A stretch of DNA of 64,000 nucleotides from NCBI RefSeq assembly GCF_042186555.1, contig NC_133334.1, positions 21,172,883 to 21,236,882 on the forward strand. Reading direction: 5' to 3'. Below the pieces are notes generated by a model. That model saw only the letters and a program-made list of their open reading frames with translations, had not been told where the DNA came from and searched no databases. A program made the position numbers and the translations under genes. This DNA is from Aquarana catesbeiana (taxonomy: Eukaryota > Chordata > Amphibia > Anura > Ranidae). Below are positions 43,868-55,129 of the stretch, piece after piece; within the stretch, counting starts at the first letter, position 1; each line of letters begins with the position of its first letter.

Positions 43868-44756
43868 CTGACCACCAATGTAGGGGGCATTCTTCCCACT
43901 GACACCATATAAAAGACTTTTACCCTCTGCTCACCAATGTAAGGGGAATTCCTCCCATTGACCACCAACGTAAGGAGCATTTTTCCCACTGACAGCCAAT
44001 GTAGGGGAAATTCTTCCCACTGACCCCCAATGAAAGAAGCCTTCGTCTGATCACCAAGATAAGGAACATTCTTCCCACTGACTACCAATGTAAGGAGCAT
44101 TCTTCCTACTGACCACAAATATAAGGGACATTCTTCCCACTGATCACCAATAAAAGGCTTCTTTTATTGGGGGTCAGTGGGAAGAATGCCCCCTATGTTT
44201 TTGGTCAGTGGTAAGAATGCCCCTTACATTTATGTTGGTCAGTGAGAAGAATGTTCCTTACATTGGTGATCAGTGAGAAGAATGTTCCTTACATTGGTGA
44301 TCAGTGGGAAGAATGTTCCTTACATTGGTGATCAGTGAGAAGAATGTCCCTTACATTGGTGATCAGTGGGAAGAATGTTCCTTACATTGGTGATCAGTGA
44401 GAAGAATGTCCCTTACATTGGTGATCAGTGAGAAGAATGTTCCTTACATTGGTGATCAGTGAGAAGAATGTTCCTTACATTGGTGATCAGTGAGAAGAAT
44501 GCTCCTTACATTGGAGATCAGTGGGAAGAATGTTCCTTACATTGGTGATCAGTGAGAAGAATGTTCCTTACATTGGTGGTCAGTGAGAAGAATGTTCCTT
44601 ACGTTGGTGGTCAGTGAGAAGAATGTTCCTTACGTTGGTGGTCAGTGAGAAGAATGTTCCTTACGTTGGTGGTCAGTGAGAAGAATGTTCCTTACATTGG
44701 TGATCAGTGAGAAGAATGTTCCTTACATTGGTGATCAGTGAGAAGAATGTTCCTTA
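43868..44756. repeat. 31-bp minisatellite, left part (inverted then direct)
   Basis: The unit in direct form is GTGATCAGTGAGAAGAATGT then TCCTTACATTG. From about 43868 to 44150 units are in the inverse orientation; near 44155 (AAAAGGCTTCTTTTATTGGG) the orientation flips, and about 18 direct units follow up to the transposon. Confidence 0.9.
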
Positions 44757-46483
44757 CCGTATTTTTCCGTGTATAAGACGCCCCCATGTATAAGACGCCC
44801 CCCACTTTTCCAACCCAAAATTAAGAAATCAATATTTTAAACAGGTAAAACAGAACACAGTTTTATTTAGTAATTACCGCAGGTAAAGTTTACATACCAG
44901 TATATTATGCAGCATATCACTTTATTCAGCCTCTGTTGCATCAATGTTCTCTTCTTCATCACTAGTGCCAGACAGAATTTCTTCAGCTTCTTGTGCATCA
45001 CTGCTGTCTTCTGAGTCACTGTCTATATATGTGAGATCATCCTCAGTTCCGTTCTTTTCATTGCTGATTCCACATTTCTTGAAGGACTTCACAATCACCT
45101 CTTGTTTGACGCCATACCATGAGTTAAGGACCCAATTGCAGACCTCAGTAATGGTTGGTTTTTTCACTCTTCCTGCCGGTGTCAAGTTATCACCTGCTTT
45201 TTGCATCCATCTACTCCATTCTTCTCTCATCAGGACTTTAAAAGGCTTGTTTATTGAGACATCTAGTGGCTGTAGCTGACCTGTAAGTCCACCAGGAATA
45301 ACTGCTAGGTGTGTTCGCAAATCTGATGCAACCCTTTTGGTCTTTTCTGTTAAATGTGCTCGGAATTGATCAAAAACAAGCAGAGCTGGCTTCTTTAAGA
45401 GCCCTCCAGGTCTTCTGGACCAAACCTTTGCAAACCAAATGGCCATAATGTCTTCATTCATCCATCCCTTCTCTTGAACTTGCACAATAATGCCAGGTGG
45501 TATGGTCTCTTTAGGATAGGTTTTTCTCTTGAAAATAAGCATAGGAGGCAGTTTAGTACCATCTGCACAGCATGAAAGCACAGCAGTATAGTGTGTCTTT
45601 TCATGGCCACTTGTTTTAATCGCCACTGTTTTGATTCCTTTCACATCAACAGTTCTGTTGGAAGACACATCAAAATTGAGAGGAACCTCATCTATGTTTG
45701 CAATCTGACTTGGTTCAAAATCATATTTTTTCCTAAGTTGTATGACATAGGAGTGAAATTTTTGGATTTTATCCTCATAAACTGGTGGCATTTTCTGAGC
45801 TAACTTTGTTCGTGTTCTCATGGCCAACCCTTCTCTCCTCATGAAATTGAAGCACCATTTTGCCTTTCCTGTAAAATCAACAATGTTCATTTCACTTGCA
45901 AACATTCTTGCCTGACATTGAATAAGTTTGGTTGACACACATAAGCCACTCTGGCGCTGCTCTAAAATCCAAGTTTTAAGCCTCTGCTCCAAATTTGGCC
46001 ATTTTGCTGGTTTTCCCCTTAAGGCCTTCTTCTTTTTTGGCATCTTAAGGAGTTGCTCTTCCTGTTTTCTCCACTGTCTGATCATACTCTCAGTGGGGGG
46101 AGGTCCAAACTGTCTCTCTGCAGCTCTATTCCCATGCTCTTTTGCATAGCTAACTACACTGAGTTTGAATTTTGCAGAATAAGACAATCTCTTACTACCG
46201 GTACTGTGTAACATCTTGTCAAAACTCTCTGCTCCGCTCTCCGCTCCCTGATGCATCCGCGCAAGCTCCACGTCGAACGGGATCGCATCAGCGCCCTCTC
46301 GACCTCTGCCCCCACCTCCAGCTGACGTCACTAACATTCGGCTTGTGATTGGAGGAAGCCGCTATGACCAGCTACGCACCCGCGCAGCTCTCTCCCAGGC
46401 TGACTGACCATGTATAAGACGCTGCTCGATTTTCAGTCAAAATATTTAGGAAAAAGTAGCGTCTTATACACGGAAAAATACGG
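44757..46483 (-). mobile_element. Apparently complete pogo/Tigger-type transposon
   Basis: Perfect 25-bp inverted ends (CCGTATTTTTCCGTGTATAA plus GACGC), TA on both sides (44755-44756 and 46484-46485), and one full-length transposase ORF. The subterminal motif CATGTATAAGACGC occurs at both ends (44784-44797 and 46409-46422). The flanking minisatellite unit is rejoined exactly if element plus one TA is removed, so the insertion post-dates the array. 1,727 bp. Confidence 0.95.
44922..46337 (-). CDS. pogo/Tigger-type DDD transposase, full-length ORF
   Basis: 471 residues without interruption. Residues 50-95 (KRLSYSAKFKLSVVSYAKEH) resemble a Brinker/Psq-like helix-turn-helix; 112-185 a CENP-B-type HTH (WPNLEQRLKTWILEQRQSGL, FMRREGLAMRTRT). 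The DDE core has D216 (NIDEVPLNFD), D323 (LLVFDQFRAH) and D359 (GQLQPLDVSINKPF), with 35 residues between the last two, as in pogo-clade enzymes. The C-terminus is acidic (SDSEDSSDAQEAEE). The known role is cut-and-paste transposition at TA sites. The layout resembles the POGK/Passer branch. It might start at Met29 or Met42 instead. Terminal repeats argue against a domesticated host gene; activity is unproven. Confidence 0.93.
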   Translation of the reverse strand: MLVTSAGGGGRGREGADAIPFDVELARMHQGAESGAESFDKMLHSTGSKRLSYSAKFKLSVVSYAKEHGNRAAERQFGPPPTESMIRQWRKQEEQLLKMPKKKKALRGKPAKWPNLEQRLKTWILEQRQSGLCVSTKLIQCQARMFASEMNIVDFTGKAKWCFNFMRREGLAMRTRTKLAQKMPPVYEDKIQKFHSYVIQLRKKYDFEPSQIANIDEVPLNFDVSSNRTVDVKGIKTVAIKTSGHEKTHYTAVLSCCADGTKLPPMLIFKRKTYPKETIPPGIIVQVQEKGWMNEDIMAIWFAKVWSRRPGGLLKKPALLVFDQFRAHLTEKTKRVASDLRTHLAVIPGGLTGQLQPLDVSINKPFKVLMREEWSRWMQKAGDNLTPAGRVKKPTITEVCNWVLNSWYGVKQEVIVKSFKKCGISNEKNGTEDDLTYIDSDSEDSSDAQEAEEILSGTSDEEENIDATEAE

Positions 46484-47835
46484 TACATTGGTGATCAGTG
46501 GGAAGAATGTTCCTTACATTGGTGATCAGTGGGAAGAATGTTCCTTACATTGGTGATCAGTGAGAAGAATGCTCCTTACATTGGTGATCAGTGGGAAGAA
46601 TGTTCCTTACATTGGTGATCAGTGAGAAGAATGTTCCTTACATTGGTGATCAGTGGGAAGAATGTTCCTTACATTGGTGATCAGTGGGAAGAATGTTCCT
46701 TACATTGGTGATCATCAGTGAGAAGAATGTCCCTTACATTGGTGGCCAGTGGGAAGAATGTCCCTTACATTGGTGATCAGTGGGAAGAATGTTCCTTACA
46801 TTGGTGATCAGTGGGAAGAATGTTCCTTACACTGGTGATCAGTGGGAAGAATGTTCCTTACATTGGTGATCAGTGGGAAGAATGTTCCTTACATTGGTGA
46901 TCAGTGGGAAGAATGTTCCTTACATTGGTGGTCAGCGGGAAGAATGTTCCTTACATTGGTGGTCAGCGGGAAGAATGTTCCTTACATTGGTGGTCAGCGG
47001 GAAGAATGTTCCTTACATTGGTGGTCAGTGGGAAGAATGTTCCTTACATTGGTGGTCAGCGGGAAGAATGTTCCTTACATTGGTGGTCAGCGGGAAGAAT
47101 GTTCCTTACATTGGTGGTCAGTGGGAAGAATGTTCCTTACGTTAACGGTCAGTGGGAGGAATTCCCCTTACATTGGTGATCAGAAAGTAAAAGGCTTCTT
47201 TTACCCTCTTATCACCAATGTAAGGGGAATTCCTCCCATTGATCACCAATGTAAGGAGTATTTTTCCCACGGACTGCCAATGTAGGGGGAATTCTTCCCA
47301 CTGACCCCCCAATGAAAGAAGCCTTCTTCTGATCATCAATGTAAGGAGCATTCTTCCCACTGACCACCAACGTAGGGGGTATTCTTCCACTGACCCCCAA
47401 TAAAAGAAGCCTTTTACCCTCTGATCACCAATGTAAGGGGAATTCCTCCCTTTGACCACCAATGTAAGGAACAGTCTTCCCACTGACGACCAACGTAAGG
47501 GGCATCCTTCCCATTGACACCAACGTAAGGGGCATCCTTCCCACTGACGACCAACGTAAGGGGCATCCTTCCCACTGACGACCAACGTAAGGGGCATCCT
47601 TCCCACTGACGACCAACGTAAGGGGCATCCTTCCCACTGACGACCAACGTAAGGGGCATCCTTCCCACTGACGACCAACGTAAGGGGCATCCTTCCCACT
47701 GACGACCAACGTAAGGGGCATCCTTCCCACTGACGACCAACGTAAGGGGCATCCTTCCCACTGACGACCAACGTAAGGGGCATCCTTCCCACTGACGACC
47801 AACGTAAGGGGCATCCTTCCCACTGACCACCAAAG
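46484..47835. repeat. 31-bp minisatellite, right part (direct then inverted)
   Basis: About 22 direct units up to about 47190, then, after AAAAGGCTTCTTTTACCCTC, inverse units to 47835; the last ten or so (ACGACCAACGTAAGGGGCAT then CCTTCCCACTG) are nearly identical, a separate young expansion. Long ORFs (VGRMPLTLVVSGKDAPYVGR) are repeat artefacts. Confidence 0.9.
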
Positions 47836-47937
47836 AATTGGTTTTAGCAGGGGTACCTCAGCGGTAAAAAGTTGAGTCTGGTCTATAAGGTGGAAAAAAG
47901 AAAAATGGCGATGGTTCACTGCGTCGCCCGTGCCCCT

Positions 47938-47962
47938 TTGAAGACGTGACCTATCACGAAAC
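47938..47962 (+). other. Hammerhead-ribozyme-like core in a dispersed repeat
   Basis: TTGAAGA, one C, a perfect 4-bp stem GTGA/TCAC with loop CCTA, then GAAAC and ATGTAGGGCGTGG. The first C of the core is T here. About 140 bp further on is an AATAAAATT and a TACACTATTGGAGTTT end. Confidence 0.35.
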
Positions 47963-49705
47963 ATGTAGGGCGTGGCTACGCAGTGTATGCCAGATCGCCA
48001 TAGAGCCCCATGTAATTTAGCACGGGCATCTCTGTTGTTTTTATATTTTGCCGGCTTTTATATTTTGGATGTTTTTGTATGATGGCTAGTTGTCTGAGGC
48101 AATAAAATTCCCTTTTTTTATCTACTACACTATTGGAGTTTCTTTTTCTCCCCTTCTTTATTCACGAGTTTAAAACGAGGGAGTATTTACATCAATGCAG
48201 AAGTGTCGGAATCATCTCCGGTCGTGTGGTGAGCTGTCATCTCCTGTCCCTGCAGAGGGCTAAATCTGTATGCTTCTAAGACCTTGTATAAAGGAGGTCC
48301 AACGCGTCTGGTAAGGATACATCTGTTATCAACCTTTGGATCCACTGGTGGTTAGAGGTCCCTTCACGTCCCCTTATTCCTTTATACACACTAAGGAATG
48401 CAACTTATTAACTTTGGATATGCGTTTTTTTTGCGACTCATGACGCAATTTTGAACTCTTTCACGTATGACTTTGCACTTGGGTGGAATAACCTTGTTTT
48501 TTGCACACAAGTTTTCTATATTTATCTGTATGGAATGGTTAATATTATTATTTGATTTACATATCGCTATATGCTGTGTCGCATAGCAACTTTTTATTCA
48601 CTTACACTTAAAATTAACTCTGATGGTGTTTATTCATTTATTCATCTATTTATGACAATCACACAGGAATATAGATTTAAGTATCTAATGCAAGTGCACA
48701 CATTTTTTTCTTTTTATTGGTCTATAAGGTGGGCTTAGCCTTTAAAGATTCAACAAGGAGAGTCTCGCTCCTTTGTAATTGACAGATGTGGAGAACTGGA
48801 ATCACAAATAATGGGAGCAATTCATCTCTGGAGTCATTAGGAAAATTGTTAGGTGGTATTATTTCCCACCGTATACCAAAGAAATGTTGAATATTGGGTG
48901 AAATTACCATGTAAGTGTTATTTTCTATAAAAACCAGCCTGTAGTTGTGTCTAGTTGGGTAGGCACATGGCATTCCCTCTGATCGGGAAGACAGGAAGGT
49001 GAAGGTGACTAGGTAGGTCCAGACAAGTGAGTCAAAGGTCACAGATTTGGTGGCTGAGCTGTGAGCTTGCTCATGGTCTAATATTAGTGAGGGGAGATAG
49101 CGGCCAAATTCTGTGAAGATAATGAGTCAGCTGACAAACTTGGCGTGTTACTAAATATCGCCCTTTATAATCTGTGCCTGGTGTGTCTGCCACGACATTT
49201 AGATCTTCTGTTATTTGATCTCCATACACTATAGAGCTGATTATTAAAAATAAATATAACAGAAGAATGAATTATGAGCAGGCTGGGGAGATTTCCCAAC
49301 TTCTGGAGTTGCATTGTTACATTTGCTGCTTCTCTGCTCTTTATGATGAGGGGCAAAGCTTAAAGTGGTTTTAAACCCTTACATGTACCCAGTAAAGTGA
49401 CGCGTGAAGTGTTCTTTTTCAGGTTTTCTGTCTCTTCGTATGACTTTAGTGCTGATGTGATATCTCTGTTTCATCTGCCTAAGGTAGAGGTAGCGCCTAA
49501 AGGCAGGGAGCTGCTGTTGTGCTGTATTTTTGCTAACCCAGAGTGCTTCGGGAATCCTTTGTCATGTATTAAACTTTTGGTGTGAAAAATATTGTATATA
49601 GATTGTAAAATCAGATATAGAACGGCTTTAGAAACACGAATTGAAATAAATAATTACTCAAACCATAGAGGCCTACCAAGAAGTTCCTGCTGCACAACGT
49701 ATGTT
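47963..49705. other. Intergenic, unassigned
   Basis: No coding similarity. A MITE-like start AAAGTGGTTTTAAACCC lies near 49361. Nothing else recognised. Confidence 0.4.
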
Positions 49706-50580
49706 AACCACTTCAGCCCTAGAAGCCCCCCCCCCCCCTTCATGACCAGGCCATTTTTTGCGATACGGCACTGCGTTATTTTAACTGACAATTGCGCCGT
49801 TGTGTGATGCTGTACCCGAATAAAATTGATCTCCCCCCCCCCCCCCCCCACAAATAGAGCTTTCTTTGGTAGTATTTGGTCATCTCTGCGGTTTTTATTT
49901 TTTGTGCTATAAACAAAGAACAATTTTGAAAAAAAAAAATTTTTTTTACTTTCTGCTATAAAATATACTCAATAAGAAAAATAAAAAGCAAAAAAAAAAT
50001 CAAATGTATTCATCAATTTAGGCCAATATGTATTCTGCTACAAATTTTTGGTAAAAAAAAAATCCCAATGAGCGTATATTTATTGGTTTGCATAAAGGTA
50101 ATACCATCTACAAACTATGGGATATAGTTATGGAATTTTTTTTTTCTTCTTTTTTTTTTTTTTTTTTGCTAGTAATGGCGGCGATCAGTGATTTTTAGTA
50201 GGATTGCGGCAGACAAATTGGACACCTAACTAACACTTTTGACACTTTTTTTTGGGGATCAGTGACACCAATACAGTGATCAGTGCTAAAAAAAAAAAAA
50301 AGAAATGCACTGTCACCTTACTAATGACACTGTCAGGGAAGGGGTTAACATCAGGGGCGTTTAAAGGGATAAGTGTGTCCCTAGGGGGTGTTTTCTAACT
50401 GTGGGGGAGGTGCTTTGACTGGGGGAAAACAGAGATCCGTGTTTCTGCTCAGCAGAAACACAAGATCTCCATCTTCCCCTCTAGCAGAACGGCGATCTGC
50501 CTTGTTTACATAGGCGGCCCGTCGTTCTGTCAGTTTAGGTGGACGGCCATGTCTTGGTAGGTTTGCAGTTATGCTATACA
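49706..50580. repeat. Frog dispersed repeat with long C-runs
   Basis: Begins TTAACCACTTCAGCCC. The stretch 49757-50330 matches 15840-16400 in the opposite orientation. C-runs occur at 49727-49738 and 49832-49849. No transposase. Confidence 0.6.
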
Positions 50581-50584
50581 TAAT

Positions 50585-50730
50585 CTTTCCATTTTCGGAT
50601 GATGGATTGAACAGAGCTTCGTGAGATGTTCAAAGCTTGGGATATGTTTTTTTTTTTTATAACCTAACCCTGCTTTATACTTCTCCACAACTTTATCCGT
50701 GACCTGTCTGGTGTGTTCCTCGGCCTTCAT
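50585..50730 (-). pseudogene. Tc1-like transposase N-terminal fragment
   Basis: About 48 codons of the DNA-binding domain with one frameshift in an A-run; the catalytic part is absent. Confidence 0.75.
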
Positions 50731-51105
50731 AATGCTGTTTCTTCATGAAGGTTCTCTAACAAACCTCTGAGGGCTTCACAGAACAGCTGTATTTATACTG
50801 AGATTGTATAGAATATTGTATTTACTAATTAGGTGACTTCTGAAGACAATTGGTTCCCCTAGATTTTAGTTAGGGGTATCAGAGTAAAGGGGGCTGAATA
50901 CAAATGCACACCACACTTTTCACATATTTATTTGTAAAACATTTGGAAAACCATTTATTATTTTCCTTCCACTTCACAATTATGTGCCACTTTGTGTGGG
51001 TCTATCACATAAAATCCCAATAAAATACATTTACGTTTTTTGGTTGTAACGTGACAAAATGTGAAAAAATTTAAAGGGGTGTGAATACTTTTTCAAGGCA
51101 CTGTA
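50585..51105 (-). mobile_element. Tc1-like element 5' part, inverted copy
   Basis: The right border TTTTTCAAGGCACTG is the inverted TIR of the same family as 4268-4675. On the minus strand from 50730 the first codons of a Tc1 transposase are readable (MKAEEHTRQVTDKVVEKYKA, then a poly-A frameshift, then ISRSSVQSIIRKW), i.e. the paired-type N-terminal helix-turn-helix. Truncated after that. Confidence 0.8.
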
Positions 51106-53429
51106 TATTCCTCCATAGTTTATGGGAATGCACTGCAGATGTATTTTAAATACATCTGACACCTAAGTCCACCAGCTCCTAGTTATGTGTGTTTGCACTG
51201 GGCTGCATTATATAAAGGGTACCCACATCCGGGGCAAATTGGCAGCTAAGTGGTTTACACTCTCTCATTGCCCTTGTTGCCCCGGGCTCTTTACCTAGTG
51301 CAGCCTGGACCAGGATGAGCGCCCCCAGAGCCTGCACCTTTAATTAAACCCAGCACAAGAGAAACATGGGGGGGGGGGGGGGGGGGCAAGTTGTTGGCTT
51401 CTGCTTCTGAAAATGCTGTTTGCTCAGCTGTCTTGCTGGCCACCTGGCATCAGTTCTTGGCAGTCCTGACAAGTACACAGTTAGACAACTGGTCTTACTA
51501 TTTTCTTTGGCAACTCAATGTTGGCAGATGACAGGTTCTCTTTACTGAAGAAATCCTTCAGTATCGAAGTGCAGAAAACTGAAACTCTATTGGTTGGTTG
51601 GGGCCTCTGCGCTTTACCCTGCCTGCACGCTCCTATTATAAGCGTTTCAGGTCCTCTGTACAGCCGTCTATCCATGTGGGTGGGGACGGCTCATATTTTC
51701 CTTGTCTGGGTGAGAAATCTGGAATATCGATAAAAGTTATAAATGGAAAAAGCAGATTGCAGGGCTGCATGTGATGTACAATACCGAGCTCTGATTCCTG
51801 CATTGGGACTCGTATATGACATCTAGACAAAGGTGAGCCGAATTCCAGGAATTAACTTTACTTACATTGGCCAGCTTGGCACGATGTAATTATCCATATC
51901 TTTTATACTTGGAGGGCGACTGGTAATGTCGAAATCCACTGAAGTCACCCAAACTACATACGCTGAGAGCTGCAATCTTCTGGGTCCTGTTGGAGCAGCT
52001 TCTCCTCTGCACACTGAACACAAGGGGTCGGTCACTCAGCACCTCCACCATTCAGAGAACGCCTTGCATTTTTTTCAATCATAACAAGGTTTTCTCTGAT
52101 TGGACAGGGTAGAGAGAAGGGACAGATGTCACTGCAATCTACCCTTGGCCAATTAGAGAACACCTTGTATTTAAAAAAAAAAAAAAAAAAAAAGAATTTG
52201 TTGAATGATAGAGGTGTCAAGTGGGTGACCCCTTGTGTTCAGTATGCAGAGGGGGGGGGGGGGGGGGGGCGCTCCAGCAGGACCCTGGAAGATCTCGGAC
52301 TATCACTGTATGTAGTGTGGGCTATGATTGGGAGCCGGCGTTACAGACTCCTGATCATGCGATCTCTTTTACAGCCAGTCACAGTGATAACAAAATTTGG
52401 GAAGTCCGTTGGCATTTAGACCCAGGGTCACCAGGAGGGGGTGGGAAGGAGTTAAATCTGACCTCCGGCCTTCACTTCAGTCTTGCACAGTTGTACCAGC
52501 TCCTATCCTGGACTGAGATGGCTTACTCTAGTTTCACTGCACACAGTGAGCTTCTCACGGTGTGCATTAGAAGCTGCAACAAGTCAGATCGGGACCACTT
52601 TGTTTCCTGGAGGCCCTCAGCATCATCTAGCCTTTTCCTCCCCAGCCTGACTGTCCCTGGCCCGCCGCTTTCATTCATTGGATTTCAGTTCTTCCAATTA
52701 TAGAAGGCTCAGCATTAGGTGTGGGTGTTAACCAGGGTGGTCTACATGCAAAGACAGCCTGCCTAGGAAGTCCCAATCCTCTAGAGCAGGGGTGACTATA
52801 TAAATTTATCCAGAGCTTTTTTTTTTTCTCTGAGTGCAGGTGCAGCAACTCAACCACACCTCTCTTGCTGAAACGCATCGAATGGTGGGGGGTGGCTTTC
52901 AAATTGCAGTAACAGTGGGAGGATCTTAAAGGGACAATAAATAACAAGGGTGTGTTATGCATGGAGTTCAGGGTTGTGCTGTATTCAGATTGCAGGGTTG
53001 AGGATTGTGCAACATACAAAGTGCAGGGTTTAGACATGTGCTATGCACAGTTTGCAGGGTTCCACCACCTCTGGCTGAAAAAAAAAAGCCCTGAGTGTGA
53101 GGGCCACATGAAATGGCCTAGCAAGCAAGATTGTGTTTGACACATGTGCTCTACACTGACACCCACCCATCTGTTGCCAGAGTACTGAAATAATGCACTG
53201 GAAGCTTCTTGGATGCAGCAATACTTTACTTTCATGGAGGATATAACATTATGTCTTACAGCAATGGAAACAGGAACTAAATACTAACAAGTGCATATAA
53301 GACAATAAGGATGGTACTTCCTCTGATTACATTACCATAGAATACACACTATAACACTGCAGCGCCACCTGCTGGTATAGACAGGTATAATACACATATA
53401 TATTTTACAGTATAGAATAGTTGCTGTTG
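51106..53429. other. Intergenic, repeats and homopolymers
   Basis: G-runs near 51369-51386 and 52251-52269, an A-run near 52171-52193, and an inverted relative of 22700-22860 at 52490-52600. A small palindrome involves TTGGCCAATTAG near 52145 and TGATTGGACAGGGTAGAG near 52097. No gene seen. Confidence 0.45.
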
Positions 53430-54410
53430 TTCTTCCAACACCATCTACGCATTTCAATGTTTCCATAACTCCTCCCAAGGGCCAGCGAACAGCTTGCATC
53501 AGGGCTGAGGGCTCTTGAGAAAAGAACCGAGGCAGGGTGCTGTGATGTTTTCAGGAAGCGAAGTACAGCAAACTTCCTGCCCCTCCCACCGGCCATGATC
53601 TGCCTGCATTACACAGAGAAATACAGAGAACCAGTTACGACAACACTGAGTCAAAAATAAGGTATGTAATGAAAATGGAAAGGTTTATTATACCACTTCC
53701 CCACTGCGCTATTGCCGAAAGATGGCTACAGCGCGGTCCTTCGGGTTCTAGGAGGGCATCCATGGACGTTCTCCCAGAACCCCGCCTCCTACGTGCCTCC
53801 TGGGGCATGCATTGGGCATGCTCTGTGACCGCTGTGTCCTTCAGACACAGCGCGGATCACAGATCACGGTAAAGGGCCAATCATAGCGGCCCTTTACCAA
53901 GGGGTCAACTGTGTCCAATCACAGCTGATCACATGTAAACAGAATTGCCGGTTATCGGCATTCCTTTCCTCACACGCTGTGTCTGTGAAAAGAAAGGAAA
54001 GCCGATAACTGGCAAAGATGTCCGTACGTTGTTTACACTGATAATCGGGGTACTGATCATCCGTGCCCTGATTACCAGTGCAGCCCCATCAATGCCCATC
54101 AGTGCAGCTCCATCAGTGCAGCCCCATCAATGAAGAAGAAAAATTACTTATTTGCAAAATTTTATAACAGAAAAAAAATTTTTTTTCAACATTTTTGGGC
54201 TTTTTTTGTTTGTTTAGCAAGAAAAAAAAAAACCCAGTGCTGATTAAAACCCACCAAAGAAAGCTCCATCTGTCTAATAAAAATTATAAAAAATTCATAT
54301 GAATACAATGTAGCGCGACCGCGCAATTGTCATTCAAAGTGTGACAGCTGAAAGCTAAAAATTGGCCTGGGCAGGAAGGGGGTGAAAGTGCCCAGTATTG
54401 AAGTTGGTTG
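53430..54410. repeat. Dispersed frog repeats
   Basis: 53430-53660 is related to 35880-36130 (GGGCTCTTGAGAAAAGAACC; CCCCTCCCACCGGCC). 53692-54405 is a diverged CCACTTGCC-type MITE with GCTACAGCGCGGTCC and CAATCACAGCTGATCAC. Confidence 0.55.
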
Positions 54411-54539
54411 GAAATAGGTTCACATTTTCATTACCACGTTGGTGAGGAGGGAGGAACCAGGGAAGGCAAAATATAAGCAGATTAAACTTTTAGCTTTAAA
54501 GAATTTGATTACATTCTACGTTCCACCGAATGCCCAAAA

Positions 54540-54880
54540 CAGCTGCGTTGCTATAGGATAATATTAACTCTTTCCTCGCTGTAGGGATTTCCTGTGCGGT
54601 TTGGGGCAGGGTGCGTTGGTCTGAGTAATATGAGATGCAGACTGGAAAGCTGTGATCCTGAGTGGAATTCCAGAACACATTGTTATCCATCCCTATCGTG
54701 GTATTAGGAAAAAGTCCAGGGACTGCTCAGGAGCTATTTTCAGCCGTCTGATTTCAGAGATGTTCCTCAGCATCAATCATCACCCAGGGAAAGATCTTTC
54801 TGGGGAATTTAAAGGGTCCCGGAGTGCGGACAGACCTTACACTCCCTGAGACGCCACCAGAGAAGCGCTCCGCAGGACAG
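54540..54880 (+). promoter_or_regulatory. CSRP3: Possible CSRP3 promoter and 5' non-coding exon
   Basis: An E-box (CAGCTG, 54540-54545), a MEF2-like CTATTTTCAG (54734-54743, one mismatch) and a TATA-like TTTAAA (54808-54813) precede a strong splice donor CAGGACAG/GTGAGT at 54880/54881. A start about 30 bp after TTTAAA would give a ~40-nt non-coding exon, in keeping with the CSRP3 start codon lying in exon 2. No homology proof; tentative. Confidence 0.35.
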
Positions 54881-55129
54881 GTGAGTCCCCCTTACCAAGA
54901 CTAAAGAAGTACCACCGGCCACCATTCTCAGGACTGGGACAAGTTCTTATGAATTGTTCTTGGAAGTTTTTTTTTGCACCTGGAGGAGATGCTGGTTTTT
55001 GATACTGAGAAGACGCTTAAATCCCACAGATTTCTGATGTCATCTGCGGTGCTCATCTTAAAAGATGCTGCGGTCGGTGCATTAGGATTTATTGCCTGAA
55101 AGATCGCTGCTGGATCACACTAATTTTCT

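Noticed and set aside
44922..46337. Domesticated host gene of the POGK/JRK type
   Set aside because: The ORF is intronless inside perfect TIRs with TA duplication, placed within a minisatellite, and the ends are intact; this is a transposon copy.
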